A DNA stretch of 64,000 nt from Sanguinoderma infundibulare (lineage: Eukaryota; Basidiomycota; Agaricomycetes; Polyporales; Polyporaceae), in NCBI GenBank assembly GCA_032821775.1, contig JAVLRN010000002.1, positions 868,001 to 932,000 of the forward strand, given 5' to 3'. Numbering within the stretch: position 1 is the stretch's first letter; each line of letters begins with the position of its first letter. A program made the position numbers and the translations under genes. Shown in pieces: positions 21,574-32,464 of this stretch. The notes below the pieces were generated by a model. That model saw only the letters and a list, made by a program, of their open reading frames with translations. It had not been told where the DNA came from and searched no databases.

Positions 21574-23564
21574 ATGACGACTAGCCAACGCCCCATGTCC
21601 AACTCGTGGAAGCACAACGTCACCGCCCTCTTCGCCGGAGGCGTGCTCGCATTCGCTGGCAACGTCTTCTCTGTCGACCCTATCCAGGGCAACCTCGGCC
21701 GCATCGTTTTCGACAAATGCAATAACGACACTGGTACTATCCTCGCCGGGGCTGAATGTGGATATGCCATGTGGGTGTTTCCAACGGATTGGCGCGACGG
21801 AGTTTGCTAAAACATTGCCCGCGCCCGCAGAGTCCCACTCGACTACACCAACCCCAGCGCCGGAGTGGCCAAGATCGCGCTCGGTCGGTACAACGCCACG
21901 GTTTCGCCTCGTAAAGGCGCCGTATTCGTCAACCCCGGAGGACCCGGTATCGCGGCTGTTGACCTTGCGACCACTAGCGGTAAGCAGATTCAACTGCGCG
22001 TGAGTTCCAGTTGCAACAGCACTCCATCATCCTTGTGCTTCATGACATGAATACTGCTCACAGATCGGCGAGGAGTACGATATCATCGCTTTTGACCCGC
22101 GCGGCATTGGCTTGTCCGAGTATGTGGTGTCCCACGTTATAAGAGTGTCTGACGGCCACTGACCCGTCATGCTATTTCAGGCCCCAGACGAAGTGCTTCA
22201 CTGCCAATGGCTCGCGCGAGGCGCTCATCGCGAACACGGTGCTGGATCGCGGCTACGACGCGTCGTCGAACGTGACGGACCCGTCCAACCGTTTCCACCT
22301 GATCGAGACCCAACGGGACGCCAACGCACTCTACCAGGCGCAGTTCCAGGTGTGCGCGAGAGAGATGGGCCAGAACATCCGTTATATGGGCACAACATCC
22401 GTCGTGCGCGACATCGACTACATCAACACCCGCCTCTACGGCAACGGCTCACTGATCAACTTCTACGGCTCCTCGTACGGCACCATCATAGGCCAGTACC
22501 TCATCAATATCTTCCCGAACCGTCTCGGCCGCGTCGTGATCGACGGTGTTGTTGACGCGGACGGGTGGGCGAATAAGCCGCCGCACCTGCAGCTCCACAA
22601 CGCGCTCAACTCGACGGAATGCACCTACAGAATCTTCTTTGAACAGTGCGCGAAGGCTGGACCATCAGCCTGCGCGTTGGCGAAGAAACTCAATGAGCGT
22701 CCCAGCGACATCATGAACCGCGTCGAGGGTTTCGTCAACGGCCTTTACACGGCGCCGCTTGCTGTCCCGAACGCGACGCTGCCCGGAATCCTGACCAACG
22801 GCCGTGCGCGCCTATACATCCTCGGTGGTCTCGAGTTCCCGCAGTTTTGGCCCAGTTTCGCGGCCGGACTCGCCGCGGCGATGGCCGGGGACGGCTCGTT
22901 CGTGCTCAACACCGTGAACACCAGGTCCGTCGTCGATCTCGAAGGTGCTGCGGTTTCGTGCGACGACCAGAAGCCATTCTCCCCGCCTTCGGCTGAGACG
23001 ACTGTCGATTTTGCTCTTGCGGTCCAAAAGGACGTGACGCGCTTCGTGTGGGCTACTATCGCCTCGCAACCCACCGTCGGGTGCCAGTTCTGGCCTGCGA
23101 CGCCTCCGGAGAGGTACCTCGGGCCGTGGAACAAGACGTTGAAAAACCCGATTCTGATCATCTCGAACACAGTGAGCTCGATGCCTTCCCGCGCGATCTG
23201 GTCAGAAAGCGCGAGAGAGAGGCTGATACCAATGCTGCACGCAGGCGGACCCCGTGACGCCCCTCGTGAACGGCGTGCGCGTACACTCGTACTTCCCCAA
23301 CTCCTCCGCACTCCTCGTCCAGAATAGCCCTGGAGTGAGTCCCCATCCATCCATCCATCCGTATATACTGTTTGCAGAGGGGACTGACCCGGACGTCGTC
23401 TGCTTTGTTAGCACACCTCTCTCCCGCTCTACTCGCGATGCACCTTCCAGCATGTGCGCGCGTACTTCGCGAACGGCACACTCCCCACTTCGGGAACCGT
23501 CTGCGAGGTCGACCAGAGCCCGTTCCCGGTCCCGTCGAACTCGACCGTCGCGGCCTTATCTTGA
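21574..23564 (+). CDS. TAP-like alpha/beta hydrolase (secreted peptidase/esterase type)
   Basis: Six exons, 21574..21770, 21831..21999, 22064..22119, 22181..23171, 23245..23334 and 23412..23564, join in frame to about 551 residues. After a short N-terminus, NVTALFAGGVLAFAGNVFSV forms a signal peptide or anchor. Then come VPLDYTNPSAGVAKIALGRY, VFVNPGGPG (oxyanion region), YDIIAFDPRGIGLSEPQTKC, and the nucleophile elbow GSSYGT with Ser at about residue 239. The C-terminal TAP-like part supplies Asp in ADPVTPLVNG (~473) and His in HTSL (~502), completing the triad. Family members remove N-terminal tripeptides or cleave esters outside the cell. A second Met (21595) is the one shared with the dead copy at 39883, so the true start may be there. 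All introns are 54-77 bases with clean borders. The paralogue at 39796-41480 is broken. Confidence 0.85.
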
Positions 23565-24089
23565 ACGTTTACGTGCGCGTATGTGCCTTCCGTCCATGAT
23601 GTCAATGGGATCTGTATTTGTCCATGTCGAATTTTGGATGACTGTTGATCACCTCTGCGTATCAAAGGCATGCGAAGAGTCCGTCGTCTAAGTCGAAGAA
23701 AACGACCAGAAAGCGCGGGGGGCAATGGAGTCGAAACGGGGGCGCATGTCAATGACATCATAGGACTCCCAGCGGCTGTGCTGCTTTTCGAGTCCTTGTT
23801 CACCGCCAGCTCGCGAGTGTTTCCGTGCCCCCGCCGCCATGAGTATTTTAGTTATGCGTTTGTGAGCCCTTATGCTTATGTCTCGTCGTGTTGTGCCGGC
23901 ACAATGACAGGTAAACACTCTCGGAGTCACGGTATGCGATGAATGTTGGCGCATCGTTCGATCCATCCAACATCCGCGCTAACTAAACTCGTCCCCTTAC
24001 AGGCAGGAAACCAAACGCAATCGGAGACGAACATCAGCTGAATAGACTACTCCTTCCAGCCAGGAAAACGACGATGCACCAGGTCCCTC
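23565..24089. other. intergenic between hydrolase and YCII block
   Basis: No gene is seen. A (CCAT)n microsatellite lies just inside the preceding gene's last intron (about 23342-23360). Confidence 0.35.
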
Positions 24090-24975
24090 GGAACCTCAAC
24101 CAGCGGATCCCGAGTTCGTAATGTCGACAATATAAGCTCGGAGACTTGGTCCCCGAGGTCTCCTCATACAACCTCATCCGACTTCAACGCTCGTTCGACT
24201 TCATGCCGATTGGTATATGACTAAGTGACTTTCTAATCCATGACTGTCTACTTCGTGTACTCACAAGGAGGCTTCCAGACTTCTCCAGCGTTAACACTGC
24301 GCACAAGTCAAGCCACTCCCTTGAGCGAAACCACAACGTTCCATTTTCGTATATCCGTCCGTGATTCCCGCGTCGCATCGTCTCATTCTTCTAACGTCCT
24401 TGTTTGTATAAAGTCCGAGCTTCGAGCACGGCTACTGGCAACCGTTTACCATCCGCTGTCGCAATGTCCGTCCCCACTCTCAACAAGAACTACTTCATCA
24501 TCCTTTCCCGTGACCTTCCTGGCTCAGTGGCCAATCGTACAAAGCACAACCCAGCCCACAGGGCGTACAACGCGCCGCTCGTCAAAGACGGATACATCGG
24601 TACGTTCGCTCGCGATGTGCGCCGCCGCAGTCTGAATCTCGCTCTGACCAAACACCCATTCCCCATGATCGCAGTCGCTGCAGGTGGCCTGCTCACCGAG
24701 GGGGCAAACTCCTCGGATGCCGACCTGTACGAGAAACGTCAGGGCTCTTACTCGATCATCCAAGCGGATAGCGTCGAGAAGGCCTGGGAGACGCTCAGGA
24801 AGGACCCTTACTACACGTCCGGAGAGGTGGTGAGTGATCGTCTGAGGTTTGGGCGTTGGCAGTCAAGGGGTCCCTGACGACATTGCTCACAGTGGGATCA
24901 TGCGCGCATCACGGTGACGCCGGTGTTCCATGAGTTGCCGAAGGTGGAGTGAGAATGCGTGGATCGGTGTAGCAC
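24090..24975 (+). repeat. inverted duplicated block, copy 1 (YCII gene with long 5' flank)
   Basis: The block matches 50375-51275 on the opposite strand. The similarity includes about 370 bases upstream of the start codon (e.g. TTGGTATATGACTAAGTG near 24210), both exons, the intron (with TCAAGGGGTCCCTGACGACA unchanged) and about 20 bases past the stop. The flank has diverged more than the exons. Ends are approximate. Confidence 0.8.
24464..24952 (+). CDS. YCII-domain protein, long form, copy 1
   Basis: Exon 24464..24829 plus 24893..24952 (63-base intron, GTGAGT...CACAG) give about 141 residues. Start MSVPTLNKNYFIILSRDLPG; then NRTKHNPAHRAYNAPLVKDG and RRRSLNLALTKHPFPMIAVA. The YCII signature follows: AAGGLLTEGANSS, GSYSIIQADSVEKAWETLRK, DPYYTSGEV, then, after the splice, WDHARITVTPVFHELPKVE. 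The Trp-Asp starting the last exon is shared by all four YCII genes in this window. A dimeric alpha+beta-barrel fold is expected; the reaction is unknown. The near-identical copy lies at 50396-50884 on the other strand. A weak TATA-like TATAAAG occurs at about 24407, 55-60 bases upstream. Confidence 0.85.
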
Positions 24976-25279
24976 AGGGAGATGTCGTAATCCTGGGATC
25001 CCTGAGCTGAGGTCATTGTATAATCCAGAATTCAAAGCCGCCTGGGTGGTACTAACATGAAACTTGGCAAATCCTATGACGAGAGAGCGTGCCCTTCGCT
25101 CTCCTTCGCTGCCCAAGCGTTGGCGCCAAAAGGACGTCTAGCTTCGACTGATCGCATGTTGGCAAACCCATCACCGTCGACTACCGCCACATCCATTCTC
25201 ACATATGTAACGAGACTGAGTTCCTCAAACACCTCGTAGGCGCACCCATTCCAGGTCTTCCCTACCTTTATGACTACTG

Positions 25280-26062
25280 CTACTCGACTGTCACCCCTCG
25301 ACGAGGCACGATGGCGCCGCGCAGGGCCTTGACGTCTCTTTCCTCCAAACTCAACATTGAGTACCCGGTAAGAATAAGTTCTTGTAAGCCAGGCGATGTG
25401 GCATGAAGCGGGCTGAGCAGCATCTCGAATTTGGCGCGGTCTTCAGTTCCGAAGTCGTCTTCGTCACTATCGAACGACAGGGTGATGGATTTGAGGGTGG
25501 AGGTGAGCAAGGGAACTGTATGCGCAGTCGCCTCCATGTTACGAGAGAGGGCGTTTAGACCTCGGAGGCGAGGAGGGAGGGGTCGGCCGTGACACTTGGC
25601 GACTAGCACAGATCAAACAGATGGGCGTATACTTCTCAGTTCATCCCAGTGAAGATGTAACTCCAGGACACGTTGAACGTATGAGCGGAGGCGCGACCAT
25701 GCTTCTGGGGTTATATTCGAGAAGATAGCCTGAACGGGGATTGGCAATCATCGTATAACAGAGATTCTGCGCTCACCAAAGGCGAAGACTCGGATCCGTG
25801 TTAGTACGAAGGCAAGAGCTTGATCAACGCCTCGATGTCCTCAAGGTATCTCCAACAGTGCACGCAAGGCGTGTTCAGGGAACGTGCGACACACGCGAGC
25901 TGTCGATGCGAGATCCTGCGGGGTTTGTTGACGGCTCACCACATACGTTTCTGCTGAGCGTGTCGTAGTCTCCCCAAAGGCCTCCCGACCGAGATAAATG
26001 GGTTTCAGCTCCTGACGGAGGAGCTCGTTGCACGCAAGGACGGACGCGATACTGGTTATCAT
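25280..26062 (-). pseudogene. F-box gene remnant
   Basis: On the minus strand, MITSIASVLACNELLRQELK, then YVVSRQQTPQDLASTARVCR and FPEHALRALLEI (25841-26062) match the N-terminus of the intact F-box gene at 60869-62477. After a damaged middle, SPGLQELILTGYSMLSLEER and upstream DSDEDDFGTEDRAKFEMLLS (25280-25609) match its residues near 200. The frame breaks at the lost exon junction, residues are missing, and everything after about residue 230 is absent. It is a truncated paralogue. Confidence 0.65.
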
Positions 26063-26458
26063 CTGCAGGGCAACACTTGAGCCGTTGTTGAATTACACAT
26101 GCGTGTACGCTGGCAAATCCGGAGTATAATGTACCTTGGGAGGACAGAGTGGCGCGTGGTCGCCATGATGGAAACAACAAGTGCGTAAGTATATATGTGA
26201 CATGACTTGAAAACAAAACATCACGCCAGAGAACGGTTGTCGGCCGTGGAGGATGCTGGCCTCGTCGGAAGCGGCCGCGACGCGCAAGCTTGGTGCGACG
26301 CGTTACGTCACGCGAAGTCAAGTCACGCGTCACAGCGCGTGTTGGGCACTGGCGCACGGTCGCAAGCCCCTGCCATTAGCCATCCCCATCCTGCCATCGA
26401 TTCCTCCAGCAATGAATGCATGAGTTCACCCGACGGTATTACGGTTGCCTTGATCAAT

Positions 26459-26488
26459 ACTCAGTACTCAGTACTCAGTACTCAGTCT
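26459..26488. repeat. TACTCAG heptamer tandem repeat
   Basis: The unit TACTCAG is repeated four times without interruption. Confidence 0.8.
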
Positions 26489-26659
26489 TTGAGTCATCAT
26501 CGCCATCGTTTCCGTCTTCAAGCTTCAAAGCTGACAGTTGTCGTTAGTACCCTCCATCCGCCTCGTCCCCACCAGCATTCTATCCATCACTCATTAGTAC
26601 CCGCCATAAGTTATCCTTTTTCCGGAGTCCGGTCTGCGTCGCGCCACTCCGTCCCACGA

Positions 26660-27500
26660 TCGCAAGCTTGTAACATTCAGGTGAGCGAGCCTTACGCTTC
26701 GCGTACGTAGCATTCGCCTGCCCAGTCTTACTGTTTTTCTGAATGAACGTATAGGTTACTGTCAACGCTGAGAGCGCACCGCAGTAGGCGTGCGAGATGC
26801 AGGTATCGATAATGATGATCTTTTCCCCGCACCTGGAGACGATTTTCTCCGCCGAACATCAACTGCTATCCGAAAGCATGGACATGAGCGCGATACCTCC
26901 CCGAGCACATTCCTGGGACACAATGGGTACATCACGTCTGCGCTGGGCATCATCTGCTGGCGACTGCAGCTGACCCGGGGTTTGTTTAAAGACATACGCG
27001 CATGCTGTGCACGGTCGCCGCACGCACGGGAAAGCTTCAGAACGGGAGGCGTTGTCCGCTCGTGTCAAGGCAATCGCTTTGGAGCACAACGAGGACGCCG
27101 TAGACCCGGGCCGGGCAAAGTCGAAGCTACGTTTGAAGCAGCGTACGTAGCGATGCTCAACGGTGAGGTGCTTGTATGCGCGAAGACGAGCGAGTGGTGC
27201 CCTCCCCACCCAATACGAGTGTCCATGGCCATTCTGGACGTACATTCAGATCGGGGTGTGCTGACAGTGCTGACAGATGTTCATGCCAGACGGGTGTGAA
27301 GCGGTCCGCAAACACATGACAGCAGAAATACACCATCCCACCGAGACTGCGGCTAGCTGAATGCCTGGAATGAGCTCGTCGGCGAGTATGGAGTCAATCG
27401 CTCGCTGCCTTGGATTGCGGACAGGATGCATATTTGCTGGTGTTTCATCGCCGGGTTATCCACGACGCCCGCCCCTGCCCACGGGTATTCTTAGGATCAT
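26660..27500. repeat. dispersed repeat family, diverged copy
   Basis: Two parts resemble the copy at 34290-34620. The stretch around 26670-26720 (GTAAC..TTCAGGTGAGCGAGCC) matches the start of that copy. The stretch 27330-27500 matches the rest: CACC..CCYACCG, GCTAGYTGAATGCCTG, AGGATGCATA followed by GGTGTTT. The spacing differs, so one copy has an insertion or the other a deletion. The nature of the element is unknown. Confidence 0.45.
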
Positions 27501-28289
27501 GAAGTTTTAGTCGCGCGGGCAACCGCTGGCCGTCTACGTTCACGACACGGTTCTTTGCGCTTCTGAGGTGAGCGGCCTGATCTATGTATCATTTTCACTC
27601 CAGCCGAGGTTTGAAAGGACGAGCTCTCGGCTAGCATCAGAACGTGGTGTACGGAGGGAGACCGTCGAACCACTGTGACAGCGTGAAACGTCTTCGCTGG
27701 GCTGACAGCCCGCAGAATCTGTTGCGCTGTCCACACTCCCAGGAGTTTGTGCGCCGGAAGGCTGTTCCTGTATCCAGAAGCCGTGATCTAAACTGACCAC
27801 ATTCGCAATTCATCTCTTCTGTGATATCGCGCTTGTGCCACCGCGAGCGGTGAGTGATGAGACGCATACTCCACAATGCAGTACTCGATTCCAGGTCTAT
27901 TTGGCACTCTCTCCGGCTGAAGGCGGCAGCGGCGAGTCCTCGTGTGCTTGCTCGCCCATGCGTCCGCGGTCAAGCCACCCGCGCGCCGTCTGCATGTCAG
28001 CTGGTGAGAAAGGCAGGATCCGGAGATGCGTTCTCGGGAGAATCGCATTGCATCGTGACCCCTGGCGCGCGTGGTTCGCTACCATCTCGCTCGAACACCT
28101 GGTCGGGTTGTTCTAGACGACAACAATCAGGACCACTTCGTGCTCCCTGTCATGTGTGGCTTGTTCGAGGTGATGTTGGTGGCTTTAGGGCATGGCCAGT
28201 TGGCCGACTTTGATACCTTCCCGAAGGTGATCCAGAATCTGAATGAGCAGCGCATTCGAGGCGCCGCCACAAGGGTCCTGTCCTCTGGC

Positions 28290-28296
28290 TTATAAA
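28290..28296 (+). promoter_or_regulatory. TATA box of the DUF6533 gene
   Basis: TTATAAAA lies about 78 bases upstream of the start codon at 28372. Confidence 0.55.
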
Positions 28297-28371
28297 ACGC
28301 TCAGCAACACACATTGGCCCGGCAAGTTGCTCCCTCATCTTCCTGCCTCTTCACCAACTGTTTTCACAACC

Positions 28372-30108
28372 ATGGCCTCCCCAGCTGTGTCAGCCTTTTC
28401 TGATGCCGTGTCTGCTTTGTGAGTTTTCAACAATTGCCAGGTTTTGTCTACACTGACTATTGATCTGCGTGTGGGCACGGTTTTTCTCAAGATGGACAGC
28501 GGAGTACTATGGCACCGCGGCATTTGGTACTTTTCGACCCTTGATGCCGCTGAGCCTTACTGATGCATGTCCCAACGCCTAGCCCTCCTTGCCTACGACT
28601 GGCTGATCAGCCTTCAAGAGGAAATTCGTTGCTTCTGGAATTTTGGCAGGGGCCAAAACCCCACGGTGTCGATACTAATCTATATGATCAGTCGCTACTT
28701 GATTCTCATAGCCTACGCTGTCCCATTTCAAACTATGTTTTCTATGTCAGAAATGGTGCGTACTCTGTATAATTATCGTGGTTCCCACTATACATGGTTG
28801 CAATTTCCTTAGGTGTATGTTATCATCTACCATCTGGCTGAATGTAGAATCCGCATTGAAACACTCCCAGGTGTCAGATCAACAATCACATACGATTTGT
28901 ATCACTAATTATGTTCAACTTCATCACCTTAAGTAAGTATAAGCTTGCTTGCCACCCTTGCATGCTGAACATGACATGCCACAGTCTTCAACACAATTCG
29001 AGTCTATGCCTTATCTCGCAAAAACAAATATATGACCATCTGTACATTCATCTTAGGCATACCAGCGATCACTGGAAGTGTATGTCCACTCAGTCGGTAT
29101 CATGACTCCCTGGCTCTGAGCTTACTTGTCATAGATGATGAGTTATGCTTGGAATGGGATAGAACTACCCAGTCCTTTCAACTGCAGTGATGGGAATCCT
29201 ATTGTATCATGGAATAAACTACCAATGTGTAAGCACTACTATCCCCTAGATGTCTTCCGGGTGAAATTAAATGAGTGCAATGGTTCCATTATAGTTAACC
29301 TGGCTGCTGGGCTCTGCGCAATGGCAGAGAGTATCCTCGTGCTGCTCATAACATGGTATACCACATACACATCTTGGAGAATGCAGGGAGGGGTCTTAAC
29401 GGGGCCATCACTTGTCCGTACTATGTTGTACAATGGTGTGTATGATGGCCTGCACCAAATCAGATATTGGCTGACCAATTTGGTGCACAGGAAGTGTTTA
29501 CTTCATGTGAGTTGACCTGTCCAGGATCCTCCTCTCTCTCACAACTGGATACTGATATAGCGGTGTGGTGATCAGTGCTCTCACTTCGTTGGACATTCCT
29601 GACCTGATAATCATCAAGGCACGTATTATAACTAAGCCTGCATCCCCTGTGCTGGAGTCCTAAATGTGCGTTGATAGCAAGGATCCAGTTCTTTGGCTGT
29701 CAATATCAGTGCATTCCTTGCCTATCCGTACGTCAACCCCATTCCCCTCGCCAATTCTGCTCAAACTGCTGTTGAAGATTGGGCTCCATACTTATCTGCC
29801 GTTTCCTCCTGGACCTTCGGCAAGTGGACCGCTCTGCTTATTCCGCATCATCACCCTCGGCCATCTCCTCGCTCAACTTCAATGCAGCTGGTTCCCAGAT
29901 GGCAGCAGACCTCCCAGCATTTATAGCACCAATGGGCGAGCCTGTCCTCACCGGGATAAGCTTCATAGATTCAATAGGCGGGGACGAGGACGTGGCGCGC
30001 ATGGATCAACCAGAACCCGGCACTGATGATGAAAACCCGCCGACTGAGACCGGAGACAATGGCAATGGGATGGATGGCACGAGCATGGCACAGAGTGAAA
30101 GTGCTTGA
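28372..30108 (+). CDS. DUF6533-type multi-pass membrane protein
   Basis: Exon 1 (28372..28418), exon 2 (28492..28526) and exon 3 (28583..28755) join in frame: MASPAVSAFSDAVSALW, TAEYYGTAAF, ALLAYDWLISLQEEIRCFW. The last is the hallmark of the DUF6533 domain, abundant in agaricomycetes. Later exons carry RFVSLIMFNFITLIFNTIRV joined to YALSRKNKYMTICTFILGIP (about 28880-29080), a loop with AWNGIELPSPFNCSDG, the helix AGLCAMAESILVLLITWYTT (about 29300) and a C-terminal RFLLDLRQVDRSAYS followed by an acidic disordered tail to the stop at 30108. This is the whole family layout: about seven hydrophobic helices and a cytosolic tail. Function in the family is unknown. Exon borders between 28756 and 29780 are not fully resolved, so a splice defect cannot be excluded. 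The region is richer in AT than its neighbours. Confidence 0.7.
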
Positions 30109-30837
30109 TTACGCTGGTGCGTTGAGGTACTGGTTGCGAGTAACCTCGAGTCCTCGATGTGGACTGGCATTGACAATGTTTGCTTCGCAGCTGGACAGGA
30201 TGAAACAAGCTCTGGATTAGATCCCCTCCGAGTCGTGTTGCATCAGCTGCTATCCTTTGATTTATACGCTTCCGCTTATTGACTTGGCCGGGCCATAACA
30301 CTAGATGTGCAAAGCTAGACAGACCGAAACCATTTGATTAGCCTGCCATATATATTAGACTGCGTTGTATCATATTTATTCTTCGAAGAATATGCTTATT
30401 TATCTGACAAAAATCACTGATGACCCGTCGGGAGTACGTGCACCGGATAGACATATTCGATGGCGCCGGAGGTTCATAGATTGTGGATACATAGATGATA
30501 GAAATAGTAGATGGACGAAGGACATGGCGATGTTCGAGGCATAGAGCATCGCATATAAACACAGTTGACAACGCAGGCGAAGCGACAGCGGAGATGCGCC
30601 AGGGAGTAGGGTGAGGACACGAGACAGCGAACAGCGACAGCAAGGCAGAGACAAACAAGGACCCGATATCGTAACCAATCATCGACATGGACGGCAACCG
30701 AAACCCCTCAGATCACATACACGTCCTCCTTCTATAGGCTGTACTCCTGCAGCTTCCGGAAGTACTCGATCCGTTCCTGACCCTGGCGCGCCCTCTCCTG
30801 CATTGACCGTCACGATCCCCTCAGCTCCGAGTTCATA
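30109..30837. other. intergenic, no gene seen
   Basis: An AT-rich stretch with no coding support; it probably holds the 3' ends of the two convergent genes. Confidence 0.4.
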
Positions 30838-32131
30838 TCAACAGCATAATGGTGGGTCACGCACTTCGTCCTCGTCAGGGTCCACCCCCTTCGACCTCGA
30901 CGTCGGTGGCCGGCCTCGCGACGTCGACCGTCGCCTGGATGTCGGAGCAGTGGAAGCGGTGGCGCGCCCATTCGCTACCGGGGCAGCCGCCCTCCCGCGT
31001 CCACGCCCTCGTCCACATCCGCGATCCCTCCCCCGTACGGTACGAGCAGGAGGTTTCGGCGGCGACGAGTCGTTACCCATCTCCTCATCCTCGCTGCCTG
31101 AAACGTTCTCCCTCCCCTTGCCCTTGCCCTTGCCCTTTTCCTTCGTTGGTTCAGCCACCCGCGGCTTCTTCGACCGCTTCGGTAGTAGCGCCTCGAACCT
31201 CCGCACCGCCGCCTTCGGGTCCGAGTCCGAGCTCTCCCTCTCCTCCGGGCCGGCCTGTGCCCGTGTGCGCTTCTTGCCTGCGACCTTCGGCGGCTCGGCG
31301 TAGGTGTCTTCGAACTAGAGGATGGCTAGAGGTTGGCGAGGCTTCGACGGACCTGCTTTGCCCTTTCCCTCATCCGGCGCTGCGACCGCTTTGCGCGTGG
31401 CGAAGGGCTTGAAGGGCTCGGCGACTCGTCACGCATCGACCCCGCTCCGGAGCGTGAGTTAGACAGGCCGCTGTCCGAGGGGCAATGGCGAGCGGCGGTG
31501 CGCGCTGCGGTGCTTGTGCGGCGTCCGCAATCGTGTGTCAGGCTCCCAGACGACGACGAGGCCTCCTCCAATAGTTGGTCGAACCCCGCTTTCTGGACGG
31601 AGGCGAGGAGGACTGGAACGACGGAGTTCTCGATCTCTTCGTCGAACGGCTCGAGGGTGGTGTTAAGGTCGGCCGGGGAGCCAGAACCTTCGGCGGGTGG
31701 GTCGCTCGGTGAGACGGATGCATGTTTTCCTGGTAAGGATTTGGGTCGAAATCCTCCGTCGGAACATTCTCCTTGTCTTCATACTCCAGATCAGCCGTGT
31801 CGTCCAGGTGCAATGGTGAGGGAGGTCTGCATCGACGTCGAGGTAGAGACCGTCGAAGTTGTGCTTGTCGTCCGACGGGATCGGCGTGGGAGGTGATCGG
31901 GGATGCCGAAGGAACCTCGTCCAGCGCAAGCGTGCCAAGCGGTGCAGACTGCACGCGACAACTCGACCACTCAGACGATGGAAGATGCGAATAGTGGGGC
32001 TCACCCAGAAGAGAGGGGAGTAAGTACGTGGGCTTGGGAATGTCGGACTTTGCCCGATCGAGGGCTGCCCTCCGATGCTCCACGCTCCACCAGTACTTCA
32101 GGGACGTCGCTGACTTACACCGGCCATTCAA
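30838..32131 (-). pseudogene. KEN-box-containing nuclear-type protein gene, apparently broken
   Basis: Minus-strand pieces in order: SLKYWWSVEHRRAALDRAKS near 32100, then LHLDDTADLEYEDKENVPTE (about 31790), with a KEN sequence as found in anaphase-promoting-complex substrates. Next, in another frame, DLNTTLEPFDEEIENSVVPV and ASVQKAGFDQLLEEASSS (about 31600). Then AEPFKPFATRKAVAAPDEGK, after which a TAG (31317..31315) interrupts an otherwise continuous frame that goes on with FEDTYAEPPKVAGKKRTRAQ and RRFEALLPKRSKKPRV to a basic, Arg/Gly-rich tail at 30838. Frame changes without good splice sites plus the in-frame stop suggest decay, though unrecognised introns could explain some. Composition suggests a disordered nuclear protein; a securin-like role is only a guess from the KEN box. 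Confidence 0.45.
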
Positions 32132-32464
32132 GTATGGAACGAGACTTTGTTAGTAGGAGGTTCGAGGAATGGGAACCGAGATAAGTAACGGCGACGTCTC
32201 ACTGCCCAGCGATCAATCGAATCCGCGTTGCATCCTTTTAGCTGTCGTTTGGGTCAATAAAACACTACATGACTTTGTCTTCTCACTGGTGGCAGACGTA
32301 GTCGGTTCTCGAGGGGTCCGGAACCGTAGCCTAGGGATGGTGATCACCGAGCAGAAGGGCGAGCGGACCGCGGCGCTGGGACGGGGTGAAGACATGCGGA
32401 GCGAGTGTGCCACGTGGATTCTGGCGCCCGACGGCAGCTTCCACTGGACTCGCCACTTGAGCCA
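32132..32464. other. left flank of the palindrome, no gene seen
   Basis: No coding support. The last three bases (CCA, 32462-32464) are repeated directly after the palindrome. Confidence 0.35.

Larger units (their letters stand above)
26063..28289. other. gene-poor stretch with old repeats
   Basis: Open frames on both strands lack recognisable motifs. The stretch contains a heptamer microsatellite (26459-26488) and repeat segments related to 34290-34620 (given separately). No transposon protein is visible. Confidence 0.35.

Noticed and set aside
28372..30108. The multi-helix protein as a STE3-type pheromone receptor.
   Set aside because: The conserved words (ALLAYDWLISLQEEIRCFW, IRVYALSRKN) are those of DUF6533 proteins, not of STE3 receptors.
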